Assembly: GCF_001653515.1 (NCBI RefSeq)
Contig: NZ_LYOY01000051.1
Span: forward strand, 640,001-704,000
Direction of reading: 5' to 3'
DNA from: Streptomyces sp. ERV7
GTDB taxonomy: Bacteria; Actinomycetota; Actinomycetes; Streptomycetales; Streptomycetaceae
DNA length: 64,000 nucleotides
Of the stretch, positions 16,431 through 25,439 are shown in pieces (position 1 is the first letter of the stretch; each line of letters begins with the position of its first letter). The translations under genes and the position numbers were made by a program. Under the pieces are notes generated by a model. It saw nothing but the letters and a program-made list of their open reading frames with translations. It was not told the DNA's origin and searched no databases.

Positions 16431-17048
16431 ATGGTGAGCCTCCGCGACGACGAACTGCGGCGTCCGCCCGCCGGCGCGGGTGTGCTGCGCCAGTCCGTGA
16501 CCGAGACGATCCGCCGGGCGATGTTCGAGGAGCTGGCGGAGTCCGGGTACGCACGGATGTCCATGGAGGCCGTCACCCGCCGCGCGGGCGTCGGGAAGGC
16601 CGCGCTGTACCGCCGCTGGCCGTCCAAGGAGGCCATGGTCGTCGAGCTGGTCTCCGAGGCGGCCGCGGCCCACATCCCCACGACGACGGACTCCGGGTCG
16701 CTGCACGGCGACGTCGAGCGGTTCCTCCGGGAGACCCTGCGGGCGCTGCGGCACCCCCTGGTGGGCCGGATCATCCCCGACCTGCTCGCCGAGTCGGCCC
16801 GCAGCGCCTCGCTCCACGACGCGCTCCACCACGCCGTCCTCGGCCCGCGTCGCTCGGCGGTCGCGACCCTCCTGGACCGCGCGACGCTACGGGGCGAACT
16901 GCCGCCCGACATCGACACGGCCCTGGCCACCGACCTGTTCGGCGCGCCGCTGTACTTCCGTATGCTCGCGGCGGGCGGCCCGACCGACGACGCCTATGTC
17001 ACCCGGCTGACCCACGCCATCGTCGCGGCGGTCACCGCCAGCCGCTGA
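16431..17048 (+). CDS. TetR-family repressor of the divergent hydrolase-thiolase operon
   Basis: A 205-residue regulator with a TetR HTH at about residues 33-62 (MSMEAVTRRAGVGKAALYRRW) and a C-terminal ligand-binding domain. No ribosome-binding site precedes the ATG. A TAGTCT -10-like box at 16419-16424 would put transcription start at or near the ATG, so the mRNA may be leaderless. The intergenic GGAACG inverted repeats are its probable operators. The inducer is unknown, perhaps an acyl-CoA or substrate of the operon. Confidence 0.85.
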   Translation: MVSLRDDELRRPPAGAGVLRQSVTETIRRAMFEELAESGYARMSMEAVTRRAGVGKAALYRRWPSKEAMVVELVSEAAAAHIPTTTDSGSLHGDVERFLRETLRALRHPLVGRIIPDLLAESARSASLHDALHHAVLGPRRSAVATLLDRATLRGELPPDIDTALATDLFGAPLYFRMLAAGGPTDDAYVTRLTHAIVAAVTASR

Positions 17049-17063
17049 CGGCCCCACCCGCAC

Positions 17064-20000
17064 TCACCCGGGCAGCAGCTCGGCCTCCATGTCGCAGCAT
17101 CCGCCGCGCCGCATCAGCCGCCCCACCGAAAGCCACGCCTCGTCGTCGGCCGCCCGCCGCTCCGGCTGCTCGAAGGCGGCCACCAACTCCCCGCTCTCGT
17201 ACGGCACTCCGCCGCGCAGCACGGAGACCGTCCGCACCATCGCGTCGAAGTCCTCGAACGGGTCGCCGTCCACCACGGTCAGATCGGCGATCTTCCCCTC
17301 CGCCACGGTGCCGAGGTGCTGTTCGACGCCGAAGAGGCGGGCCGGGAGCACGGTCACGGTCCGCAGGGCCGCCGCCGGGGAGAGACCGCCCCGGTGCAGT
17401 GCGCGCAGGCCCAGGTGCAGGGAGAGGCCCACGGGCACGATCGGCGCGTCCGTGCCGAGCGCGACCAGGCCGCCCGCCGCGAGCACCCGACGGTAGACGT
17501 CGGTCTCCGTGCGCAGGGTGGCGAGTTGGGCCTCGGTCGGTGGCACCCCCGCCGACTGGCGCACCAGCGCGGAGTCCCACGGCGGCATCACCACGGTGAC
17601 CCGGGGGTCCGCGGCGAGCCCGGGGTCGGCCCCGATCAGCGGCGCCGAGGTGAACGGCGTGGCGATCAGCGCGAAGTTCACCCCGCGCGCCGAGTACACC
17701 TCCACCACGTCCTCGCAGGCGCGGCCCGACGCGGAGGTGGCGCGCCCGAACTCGGCGCGCTGAGTGGCTTGCAGATGGGTCGTGAGATCCTGGCCGAGCT
17801 GGACGCCGGGCGAGAGCAGATGGCTTCCGGTGCGCACCCCGAGGCGTTCGTGCGCGAACCGCGCCGCCTCCTCCATCACCCAGCCCGGCGCCCGTACATA
17901 GGTCTTGACGAAGTCCCAGTCGAGCGCCGCCGCCCGCTCCAGCGACCGCCGCAGCCCCTCTCTGGTGCGATGGGCGCGCCCCATGCTGTACGCCACCCGG
18001 GAGCCGTCGAGCAGTTCCCCCGTGGTCAGCAGCCGGGGCCCGGCGAGCTGCCCGGCGGCCACCGCCTCACGGATCCGCGCCTGTTCGTAGGCGAATCCGC
18101 CGAGCGACACCGCCGTGGTGATCCCGTAGGTGAGCTGGCCGACGGTCTGGCGGCCGCCGTAGGTGCTCTGCCAGGGGTGGGTGTGCGTGTCCCACAGACC
18201 GGGCACGACCGTGCGCCGCGAGGCGTCGATCCGCCGCAGCGCCCCACGGGCGCGGTGCGGCTCGACACTCGCGACGCGCCCGTTCCGTACGACGATGTCG
18301 ACGTCGTCCCGGGCCTTCTCGCCGGTGCCGTCCCACAGTTGCCCGGCGTGCACCACCGTGTCGGCGGGCGTGGGCCTGTGTGCCTCCAGGGGCAGCCGGA
18401 CGGTGCGCGCGGGGCCGCCGTCGACGCCGATGAGGCGCAGTCGCGAACCGGACAGGTACAGCAGCGTCTTCGCGTCCCCCGACCACGAGGGGTGGTCGGC
18501 GGGCTCGTCGGTCAGCGTGCGCGGCGGGCCCTGCGGGGTGCCGTCGGGGGCCACCGGCAGCAGGCAGAGCGCGGACTCGACGATCAGCGCCATCCAGCGG
18601 CCGTCGGGCGACCAGACGGGTCCCGAGTCGTACCGGTCGGAGACCGAGACGTGCGGCGCCACCGCGTGGAGCCGGGCGGTGCCTGTCTGGGTGTCGACGA
18701 CCCGGACGAGGTTGTAGCCCTCCCTGAAACGGGCGTTGAGGCGATTGCGGTCGCAGAGCGCGAGGTGGCGGCCGTCGGGCGACCAGCTGGGACGGCCGGG
18801 CAGCCCGCCGCCGCCCAGCGGCGCCGCCAGGACGCGTTCGGCGCCGGAGGCCAGGTCGCGTACGAGGAGGCGGCCGGTCATGTCGAGGCAGGCGAGTCGC
18901 CCGCCGTCGGGCGAGAGCGCCGGGTGCACCCGGCCGCCCGTCGCGAGCGTGGTCTCCTCGCCGGTGGCCAGATCGCGACGGTGCACACCGAGCAGACCGT
19001 CGCGGTCGTCGGTGTACAGCAGCGCCCGCCCGTCGCGCGTCCAGACGGGACCGAGCAGATAGCGCGTGGGCGCCGACGCGCGCAGCCGGCGGGGCGGCCG
19101 CCCGCCCGAAGTGTCCGCCAGCCAGAGGGTGTTGAGGGCGGCGAAGGCGACGCGCTGCCCGTCGGGCGAGAGCGCGGGCAGATGGATCCCCCGCACCGGC
19201 CGCACCCGCCCTTCGCCCAGGTCGTACTCCTTGACCCGGTAGCGCGGCCGCTCCACCGGCAGCACGCCCTCGAACGGGATCGGCTCCGTCTTGCCCGGTC
19301 GCTCGGGCCGTACCAGCGTGAAGTGCCCGTCGACGGTCAGCAGCAGCTCGCCGGCCGCCGTCCAGCGCGGCGGCACCGGCGCGATGTCCCCGGCGACGGC
19401 GACCGGCTTGCCGTCGACGACGAGCACACAGGACCCGTTGGGCGCGGGGGTGGTGCGCAGATGGGCGAGCCGACGGCCGTCGGGCGCGAGGGAGGGACAC
19501 ATGACCTGCGCGGCTTCGCTCTCGATGTGCACGACGCCGACGGGCCCGTCCCCCTCGGCCGCGACGGCGGCGACGGTCCGCGCCTCCACCGCGAGCCCCG
19601 TCGCCGCGGTGACGACCTTCGCGCGGACGAACAGGATCCGCGTCCCGTCGGGCGACCAGGCGGGGTCGAAGTCCTCCCAGGGCCCGTCCTGGAGCGGCCC
19701 GTTCTGGCCGGTGAGCCCGGTGGCCCGGGTGAGCTTCCCGGTCCGCAGGTCGAGTACATGGATGCGGTACGGGCTGCCCGCCACCGGGTCGCCCGCGCGC
19801 TCGGACGCGAACGCGATCCGCGACCCGTCCGGCGACCAGGCCGGCCCCCGGTCGTCCCAGGGCCCGTCGGTGCGCCGCCGCACGTCCGAGCCGTCCGGCC
19901 GCATCGTCCACACGTGGTAGCCGCCGCCCTCGTAGGCGCAGAACGCGATGAGCGACCCGTCGGGCGAGTGGACCGGCCGGCCGGGTTCGAGTCCCGCCGG

Positions 20001-20261
20001 GGTGAGCGGCACCGCCCTGCCCCCGTGCCGGGGCAGCGCCCACAGCACGCTCTGGACCTCGGCGATCACCTGGTCCCCGGCGGGCGAGAGGCTCGCCGAG
20101 CCGTTGGTGGCGGCGCTGAACGACAGCGGGAGACCACTGCGCTGCCGGGCCGCCGCCGGGACCGCTCCGACGGCGGTGACGGCTCCGGCCGCACCGGCGG
20201 CGGCGAGCAGTTGACGACGGGTGAGGGAGCTCGCGGCGACGCTGCCGCTGTCACGGTCCAT
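17064..20261 (-). CDS. Exported TolB-propeller/amidohydrolase fusion protein
   Basis: A 1,065-residue protein with a Tat signal (TRRQLLAAAGAAGAVTAVGAV), then about 600 residues of PD40/TolB-like propeller blades with the recurring WSPDG(T/S)RI-F or LSPDG-RLA pattern. A C-terminal metal-dependent amidohydrolase follows: HTHPW metal ligands after VVPGLWD, and GTDAP near the end. Such fusions are annotated as amidohydrolases; members act on imidazolonepropionate-like or dipeptide substrates, and here the substrate is unknown. The ATG at 20261 begins the Tat signal; a longer frame to 20372 has no support. It ends 15 nt from the convergent TetR gene. Confidence 0.8.
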   Translation of the reverse strand: MDRDSGSVAASSLTRRQLLAAAGAAGAVTAVGAVPAAARQRSGLPLSFSAATNGSASLSPAGDQVIAEVQSVLWALPRHGGRAVPLTPAGLEPGRPVHSPDGSLIAFCAYEGGGYHVWTMRPDGSDVRRRTDGPWDDRGPAWSPDGSRIAFASERAGDPVAGSPYRIHVLDLRTGKLTRATGLTGQNGPLQDGPWEDFDPAWSPDGTRILFVRAKVVTAATGLAVEARTVAAVAAEGDGPVGVVHIESEAAQVMCPSLAPDGRRLAHLRTTPAPNGSCVLVVDGKPVAVAGDIAPVPPRWTAAGELLLTVDGHFTLVRPERPGKTEPIPFEGVLPVERPRYRVKEYDLGEGRVRPVRGIHLPALSPDGQRVAFAALNTLWLADTSGGRPPRRLRASAPTRYLLGPVWTRDGRALLYTDDRDGLLGVHRRDLATGEETTLATGGRVHPALSPDGGRLACLDMTGRLLVRDLASGAERVLAAPLGGGGLPGRPSWSPDGRHLALCDRNRLNARFREGYNLVRVVDTQTGTARLHAVAPHVSVSDRYDSGPVWSPDGRWMALIVESALCLLPVAPDGTPQGPPRTLTDEPADHPSWSGDAKTLLYLSGSRLRLIGVDGGPARTVRLPLEAHRPTPADTVVHAGQLWDGTGEKARDDVDIVVRNGRVASVEPHRARGALRRIDASRRTVVPGLWDTHTHPWQSTYGGRQTVGQLTYGITTAVSLGGFAYEQARIREAVAAGQLAGPRLLTTGELLDGSRVAYSMGRAHRTREGLRRSLERAAALDWDFVKTYVRAPGWVMEEAARFAHERLGVRTGSHLLSPGVQLGQDLTTHLQATQRAEFGRATSASGRACEDVVEVYSARGVNFALIATPFTSAPLIGADPGLAADPRVTVVMPPWDSALVRQSAGVPPTEAQLATLRTETDVYRRVLAAGGLVALGTDAPIVPVGLSLHLGLRALHRGGLSPAAALRTVTVLPARLFGVEQHLGTVAEGKIADLTVVDGDPFEDFDAMVRTVSVLRGGVPYESGELVAAFEQPERRAADDEAWLSVGRLMRRGGCCDMEAELLPG

Positions 20262-20328
20262 GCCCCCACACGCTGGCGCACCACGGAGCACGTGAGCAAC
20301 CCTGCCATTCCGGCCAGACGGGCGAAGG

Positions 20329-20700
20329 TCAGATCCGCCAGGACCGTATCCGGTCGGCCGCGTCGTAGGCATCGGTGTGGCCCGCGTCTATGTCCCGGGC
20401 GAGGTCGATGAGGGCGCCGTACGGGGCGTCCAGGCCCTCGCCCGCCGCGTTCATGTACGCGACCACCACCGCCGCGCCGAAGAGCGCGTTACGGGCGGGC
20501 AGGGGGCGCAGCCGGATGATCGCGTGCATCAGTGCGCCCGCCCGCCAGGAGTTGTCGACGGTCGCCTCCACCCGGGGGGTGTTGACGCGGTGGCGGCCGA
20601 CGGCGGCCACCAGGCTGGAGAAGTCATGGACCGTGGGCTGCTTGGGCAGCACTTCCGTCTGGCGTTCGAGCAGCCAGCGGATGTCGATGTGGAACTCCAC
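20329..20700 (-). CDS. Fic/Doc-like toxin with degenerate Fic motif
   Basis: A 123-residue protein starting at a GTG 2 nt after the antitoxin stop. It resembles the Streptomyces 'Fic family toxin component' group: FHIDIRWLL at the N-terminus, an Arg/Ala helix (WRAGALMHAIIRLRPLPARNALFGAAVVVAYMN) where Doc/Fic proteins have HxFxxANKR, and a C-terminal D-A-Y/R-I-R-S-W tail. The catalytic HPFx(D/G)NGR motif is reduced to RPLPARN, so AMP transfer or phosphorylation as in classical Fic/Doc is uncertain. Its coupling with the RHH gene upstream supports a type II toxin-antitoxin pair. Confidence 0.7.
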   Translation of the reverse strand: MEFHIDIRWLLERQTEVLPKQPTVHDFSSLVAAVGRHRVNTPRVEATVDNSWRAGALMHAIIRLRPLPARNALFGAAVVVAYMNAAGEGLDAPYGALIDLARDIDAGHTDAYDAADRIRSWRI

Positions 20701-20702
20701 CG

Positions 20703-20951
20703 TCAGGCGGCCCGCCCCGAGGAGTCCCGCTGGTCGGGGGCGTCGTCGGGGAAGGCCTCGTCGAAGGCGTCGCCCTGCTCGGCGATGAAGGAGCGGAAGA
20801 CCTCCGCCGCACCTTCCAGCCGTGGATCGCGCACCGCCTCGTACGCCGCCTGCGTGATGAGCGCGGTCACCGTCGACCCCTCCGCCGCCGCGCGCTCCTT
20901 CAGCAACGCGTGCAGTTGGTCGTCGACCCGGATCGTCACTGACTTGGACAT
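20703..20951 (-). CDS. Ribbon-helix-helix antitoxin
   Basis: An 82-residue protein with an RHH/CopG-type DNA-binding fold at the N-terminus (SVTIRVDDQLHALLKERAAAEGSTVTALITQAAYEAV) and an acidic tail (DAFDEAFPDDAPDQ) of the kind that covers a toxin. It precedes the Fic-like toxin by 2 nt and probably represses its own promoter in the gap up to 21041. Confidence 0.8.
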   Translation of the reverse strand: MSKSVTIRVDDQLHALLKERAAAEGSTVTALITQAAYEAVRDPRLEGAAEVFRSFIAEQGDAFDEAFPDDAPDQRDSSGRAA

Positions 20952-21041
20952 GCTTCGACCGTACAGCAGCCCGTACAGCGCGGAACCCCTTCCCCCGAAA
21001 CGGCCCTGCGGCCGGCCGCTCGGACAACTGCCTTACGAACG

Positions 21042-22202
21042 TCAGACGTTCGCCGCCCAGCGCCAGAAGTCCCGCATCCGGGTGGGGAGCGGGCTGGGGC
21101 CGGTCAGCTCCAGCTGTGTGAGCAGGATCGTGGCCGTGCCGGTGGACGGGACGATGTGCGCCGCCGTTCCGGTGCCGCCGACCCAGCCGAACCGGCCCGG
21201 CACGTTCCACGGGTCGACCACCGCCACGTCGACCGCGCCGCCGAAGCCCCAGCCCTGCCCCTCCAGGAACAGCGTGCTCGCCTCGCGCTGGGCCCGGGTG
21301 AGATGGTCGGTCGTCATCTGCCGTACGGAGTGGGGCGACAGGACGGAGCGGCCGTCGAGCGTGCCCCCGGCGAGCAGCATCCGGGCGAAGGCGTGCAGAT
21401 CGTCGGCGGTCGAGACGAGCCCGCCCGCTCCGGACGGGAACGCGGGCGGCGTGCTCCACTGCCCATCCCGCGCGTCGACCAGCTCCAGGCCGCCGGAGCC
21501 CGCGGCCCCGGCCCGGTAGTAGCCGGTGAAACGGCCCAGGTCGGCGGCCGGGACCGCGAACCCGGTGTCGGTCATGCCCAGCGGCCCGAAGAGCCGCTCG
21601 GCCAGGAACTCGCTCAGCGGGAGCCCGCTGACCCGGGCGATCAGCACGCCCTGGATGTCCGAGCACGCGTTGTACAGCCACGCCTCGCCGGGCTGGTGCA
21701 GCAGGGGGATACGGCCCAGCGCCGCCACCCACGCGTCCGGCGCCGCGACGGCCTGCGGCTGCGGCGGCCCCTGCAGCAGCTCGGTGAAGAGCGGCTTCAC
21801 CGCCGGGAGCGAGAAGTCGGCCGGAAACCCGTATCCGGCGCGGAAGGTGAGCAGGTCCTCCACGGTGATGGGGCGCGCGGCCGGGACCACGTCGTCGACC
21901 GGGCTCGCGGGCGTGCGCACCACCGTGGGCGACGCCAGCTCCGGAAGCCACTCCCGCACCGGCGCGTCCAGCGCGATCCGCCCGTCGTCGACGAGTGCCA
22001 GCACCGCCGCGGCCACGATCGGCTTGGTCAGCGAGGCGATACGGAAGAGGGAGTCCCGGGCCATGGGCGCGCTGCCCTCGACGTCGGCGGACCCGACGGC
22101 CGCCACCTCCACCCGGCCTCCCCGGGACACCAGGCCCACGGCGCCGGGCGCACAGCCGTCACCGCCCACGTGCTCGCTGAGGATGTCGTGCAGCTCGCTC
22201 AT
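21042..22202 (-). CDS. Beta-lactamase-family serine hydrolase
   Basis: A 386-residue class C beta-lactamase/penicillin-binding-protein-like hydrolase. The catalytic SLTK tetrad (SxxK) lies near residue 59, the Tyr motif appears as LYNACSD near residue 165, and GWVGGTGT takes the place of the KTG box. There is no signal peptide, so it is likely a cytoplasmic esterase or D-aminopeptidase-like enzyme rather than a drug-resistance lactamase. Substrate unknown. Confidence 0.82.
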   Translation of the reverse strand: MSELHDILSEHVGGDGCAPGAVGLVSRGGRVEVAAVGSADVEGSAPMARDSLFRIASLTKPIVAAAVLALVDDGRIALDAPVREWLPELASPTVVRTPASPVDDVVPAARPITVEDLLTFRAGYGFPADFSLPAVKPLFTELLQGPPQPQAVAAPDAWVAALGRIPLLHQPGEAWLYNACSDIQGVLIARVSGLPLSEFLAERLFGPLGMTDTGFAVPAADLGRFTGYYRAGAAGSGGLELVDARDGQWSTPPAFPSGAGGLVSTADDLHAFARMLLAGGTLDGRSVLSPHSVRQMTTDHLTRAQREASTLFLEGQGWGFGGAVDVAVVDPWNVPGRFGWVGGTGTAAHIVPSTGTATILLTQLELTGPSPLPTRMRDFWRWAANV

Positions 22203-22430
22203 CGGTCCACCTTCGGGAGTCGTCGCTCGGCAGTCACAGGGAAGACCGGCGGCGGCGCCCGAACTCATCGGTTCCGACGACGAATACGAGAGATGCCGAT
22301 GAGTCGCGCCTCCTGCCGCCGCTTCGGCGACGGGTCCCCGCTGCTGCCCCGAAACCCTCGCTGACCCTTCCCACCTGCGCAGACGGCTAAGATCACGGGG
22401 ATTTTTCACAACGGGGAAGGATTGCGACCT

Positions 22431-23315
22431 GTGCGCGTTTGGGGCAGGGGCATAGCGCTGGTGACCGCGGGAGCGGCGCTCGCGGTGATGCTGGCAGGGT
22501 GCGGAAGCGGCGAGTCCGAGCACGACGGCGGGAGCGGTGGCTCGGCGGACCCGGAGCGGGGCGAAGGGGCGTCGGACAAAGGATCCGCCACCGGGGCCGG
22601 CAAAGGAGCGGACGTCCGCTCCGCGTTGACGGCGGCGGCCAGGAAGACCGGCGAGCAGGCCTCGTACAAGACGCTCCAGACGGGGACGCCGGGCTCGGGC
22701 CGCTCCGAGATGCTGTTCCAGAAGTCGCCGTCCGCGAGCGTCATCAAGTCGTGGAACAAGCCGTCCAAGGCCAGTCCGAGCGGCTTCAGCCAGGTGATCT
22801 CGCTCGGCGGGAAGACCTATGTCCACACGGACGAGGTGCCCGGCAAGAGCTGGTACACCCTGGACGACGGCGCGGACGCCGGCCGTGACAAGGGCTCCGG
22901 CGAATCGCGGGCCGCGGGATACGTACCGGAGTTCACGGGCGCGCTCGCCGCGTCCCCGTCCACCCGGCGCGTGGGCGAGGAGCGGGTGGGCGGGCGCCCG
23001 GCCGACCACTACCGGGGCACGGTCGTCGTGGACGAGCTGGCCGCGTACACCGGGCCCGCCATCGACAAGGGCGTCCGCGACAGCTATGTCGCGAGCACCC
23101 GGCAGCAGGGCATGAGCTCGGTCGTCATCGACCTGTGGGTCGGCAAGGACGGCCTCGTCCTCAAGTCGCAGGAGGCGGGCCGGGGTTCGAAGGGCCCCGG
23201 GCTCGTCGTCGAGGAGTACTCGGACTTCGGCGCGGTCCCGGCGATCATGGCGCCCGCGGCGAACACCGTCGCCACCTGGAAGGAGTTCGTCGACGGCATC
23301 TCGGAGCGGTCGTAG
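22431..23315 (+). CDS. Lipoprotein of the LppX/LprG-like type
   Basis: A 294-residue lipoprotein. The GTG at 22431 lies 9 nt after GGAAGGA; a TTG at 22422 is too close to it. A signal peptide with lipobox (AVMLAGC) is followed by a Gly/Ser/Asp-rich linker (about 30 residues) and a globular domain rich in beta strands (SYKTLQTGTPGSGRSEMLF, KTYVHTDEVPGKSWYTLDDG, DLWVGKDGLVLKSQ), typical of actinobacterial lipoproteins annotated as LppX/LprAFG-like lipid binders. Function not established. A terminator follows 18 nt after the stop. Confidence 0.75.
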   Translation: MRVWGRGIALVTAGAALAVMLAGCGSGESEHDGGSGGSADPERGEGASDKGSATGAGKGADVRSALTAAARKTGEQASYKTLQTGTPGSGRSEMLFQKSPSASVIKSWNKPSKASPSGFSQVISLGGKTYVHTDEVPGKSWYTLDDGADAGRDKGSGESRAAGYVPEFTGALAASPSTRRVGEERVGGRPADHYRGTVVVDELAAYTGPAIDKGVRDSYVASTRQQGMSSVVIDLWVGKDGLVLKSQEAGRGSKGPGLVVEEYSDFGAVPAIMAPAANTVATWKEFVDGISERS

Positions 23316-23332
23316 GCGGTACGGACGTGCGT

Positions 23333-23364
23333 GAGGGGTGCCGCCGGGTCCGGCGGCACCCCTC
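23333..23364. terminator. Bidirectional terminator between convergent lipoprotein and AraC genes
   Basis: A 15-bp stem (GAGGGGTGCCGCCGG and complement) lies between two convergent stop codons. Confidence 0.8.
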
Positions 23365-23386
23365 TGTCGTCGCGTCGGGAACGGGG

Positions 23387-24268
23387 TCAGCGGTTGAAGA
23401 CGCTGGTGCGGCTCCCTTCGACGGCCGCCGTGCCGTCCAGCGGGGTGGCGTTGGCGAGTCCGCACAGCTGCGCGGGCGTCAGACCCGCCAGCGCCTTGAA
23501 GTCGCGGTTCAGATGCGCCTGGTCGTAGTAGCCGCACGCCGCCGCGAGTTCGGCGAGCGACCCGTGCGAGCCGTACGGCAGCGTCAGCGCGCGCTGGAAC
23601 CGCAGGATCCGCGCGACCGACTGCAGCGGCAGACCGATCTGCTCCCGGAAGAGCACCTGGAGCCGCCGGCCGCCGCGGCCGGTGGCCCCGGCCAGCTCAC
23701 CCAGCGTCATCCCGCCGTGGCGTGCGCTCAGCCTGCTCCAGGCCTCGGCGACCACGGGGGACGGCACCGGCCCGTCGGCCAGCAGGCTCGCCAGCGCGTC
23801 GTCCAGCAGCTCCCAGCGCGTCTCCCAGTCGGGCGCCGCGGCGAGCCGTCCGGCCAGCCGCTCCGTCCACCTCCTGCCCAGCAACTCGTCCGGGTGCACG
23901 GTCTCGTTCGCCAGATGGTGCATGGATATGCCCAGGCACATATAGGCGCCGAGCGGGGTGAAATCCACTTCCACGGACTGTCCGGCACCCCGGTAGCCAC
24001 CGAGGACGGGTGACGTCCGAAGCCCTCCGACCAGCGAGTACCACGTTCCGGCCGCCGCCTCTTTGTCGGCGGGGTCGTACAGGTGCAACGGGTCGCCCCA
24101 GCCGACGATCAGTGTCACCGTGGCGGCGGGGAGGGTGAGCCTCGCGGGCATCCCTCCCGGTATGCGCATGCCCCGGTACTTGACCACCCGGCCTCTCAGC
24201 CAGTCAGGTGCCGCTCGTTCCACACTCTCCCCTCGGTCTTCGGTAATCAAGGATGCTTTGGCCTCCAC
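23387..24268 (-). CDS. AraC-family transcriptional regulator
   Basis: A 293-residue regulator with an N-terminal sensing region (about 1-170, with GGMPARLTLPAATVTLIVGWG) and a C-terminal AraC HTH pair (GMTLGELAGATGRGGRRLQVLFREQIG; SLAELAAACGYYDQAHLNRDFKALAGLTPAQL). The GTG at 24268 lies 6 nt after GAGAGGG; an ATG at 24289 has no ribosome-binding site. The effector is unknown. It is divergent from the phosphatase gene at 24653 across a 384-bp gap that contains only the large inverted repeat at 24508-24570 and no gene I can support. Confidence 0.8.
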   Translation of the reverse strand: MEAKASLITEDRGESVERAAPDWLRGRVVKYRGMRIPGGMPARLTLPAATVTLIVGWGDPLHLYDPADKEAAAGTWYSLVGGLRTSPVLGGYRGAGQSVEVDFTPLGAYMCLGISMHHLANETVHPDELLGRRWTERLAGRLAAAPDWETRWELLDDALASLLADGPVPSPVVAEAWSRLSARHGGMTLGELAGATGRGGRRLQVLFREQIGLPLQSVARILRFQRALTLPYGSHGSLAELAAACGYYDQAHLNRDFKALAGLTPAQLCGLANATPLDGTAAVEGSRTSVFNR

Positions 24269-24507
24269 CTGCAACCCTCTCCTCACCATGCGCGTGTTCC
24301 GCCGACCGGAATCCGGCAAGGCAGTGCGCCTTCTTACAAGACCAGCGGTCGGCCTCGGCAGCAGTCTGTGTGGGCAGAGGTGGTGAAGGCCAGGAATGAG
24401 CGAACGCCTGGCCGAATATCGGCCATCGCCGGGCGCCGGGCGCATATGCCCCTGGTCTTCGGCCAGTCGAGCGGTGGTACGACAGGCCCGGCGGGGCCGG
24501 CGGCGGC

Positions 24508-24570
24508 CGGTCCGTTTCCCTGTTGTCACCCGCTCACGGGGGTGGCGGGTGACAACAGGAAAGCGGACCG
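24508..24570. repeat. Long intergenic inverted repeat
   Basis: CGGTCCG...CTGTTGTCACCCGC pairs with GCGGGTGACAACAG...CGGACCG over about 25 positions, with a small mismatch in the middle and an 11-nt loop. It lies between the starts of two divergent genes, so it is not an ordinary terminator. It may be a regulator site or a stem in the leader of the phosphatase mRNA. Confidence 0.55.
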
Positions 24571-24652
24571 CCGCGCGGGAACCGCACAGCGCGCCCCGGC
24601 GTCCCTCCGGGCAGCCAGACGATCACTGTCTGCCCCAGGGAGGACCTAGCCC

Positions 24653-25276
24653 ATGTCCGCAACGGCTGCCCGCTACCTCTACCTCGCGCGCCACGGCGAG
24701 GCCCTGCCCGACGAGAGCGGACTTACGGAGAACGGGCGGCGCCAGGCCGTCCTGCTCGGCCGGCGGCTCAAGGACGCCCCGCTCTCCCTGGTCCTGCACA
24801 GCCCGCTCGCCCGCGCGGCCGAAACGGCGCGCCTGATCCACGGCGAACTCGACGGCGTCCCCATGGAGGCGTCGGAGCTCGCCGGGGACTACATCCCGTA
24901 CGTGCCCCGCAAGGAGGAGCTCCCGCCGGAGTGGGCCGACGGGCTGCTCGCCCGACTGGCCCGGTTCCCGGCGGAGATGAGCGAGCGGGGGCGCAAGCTG
25001 GCGCCCGCCGCGCTGGAGCGGTTCGCCCGGCCCGTGGACGGCGACGAGCCGCGCCACGAGCTGGTCGTCACCCACAACTTCCTGATCGGCTGGCTGGTCC
25101 GGGCCGCCCTCGACGGCCCGAAGTGGCGCTGGCAGGGGCTCAACCACGCCAACGCGGCGCTCACCGTGATCCGGTACGCGCCCGACCGCCCGGCCTCCGT
25201 CGTCTTCTTCAACGACATGGGGCATCTGCCCGCGGAACTCCGCTGGACCGGCTTCCCGCCGGAGTTCCGCGTCTGA
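24653..25276 (+). CDS. Histidine phosphatase (phosphoglycerate mutase-like)
   Basis: A 207-residue member of the histidine phosphatase superfamily. The catalytic RHG lies at residues 13-15 (YLARHGE), HSPLARAAETA holds the second arginine, and the C-terminal VVTHNFLIGW holds the second His. The start is preceded by AGGGAGGA. Members dephosphorylate small metabolites or proteins; the substrate here is unknown. A terminator lies 16 nt after the stop. Confidence 0.85.
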   Translation: MSATAARYLYLARHGEALPDESGLTENGRRQAVLLGRRLKDAPLSLVLHSPLARAAETARLIHGELDGVPMEASELAGDYIPYVPRKEELPPEWADGLLARLARFPAEMSERGRKLAPAALERFARPVDGDEPRHELVVTHNFLIGWLVRAALDGPKWRWQGLNHANAALTVIRYAPDRPASVVFFNDMGHLPAELRWTGFPPEFRV

Positions 25277-25291
25277 GCGGCACGAGGGAGT

Positions 25292-25319
25292 CGCCGTCGG
25301 CTGCCCGCAGCCGACGGCG
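25292..25319 (+). terminator. Terminator after the histidine phosphatase gene
   Basis: CGCCGTCGGCTG / CAGCCGACGGCG, a perfect 12-bp stem with a 4-nt loop. Confidence 0.8.
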
Positions 25320-25439
25320 TACACATGTGTCCGGATTCCCGGCGGCGGTGCGCCGGTGGTCTCTGCCTATGATCGTTCGAGGGTTCGATCGCGGTGCCGG
25401 TCGAGCGGAACCGCACACGACCACGGAGGCTGAACGGGC

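Noticed and set aside
15080..20411. Long plus-strand open frames (839 and 1,031 codons) opposite the hydrolase, thiolase and amidohydrolase genes
   Set aside because: Antisense shadows; composition (Arg, Gly, Pro-rich) and lack of ribosome-binding sites are typical of non-coding frames in Streptomyces.
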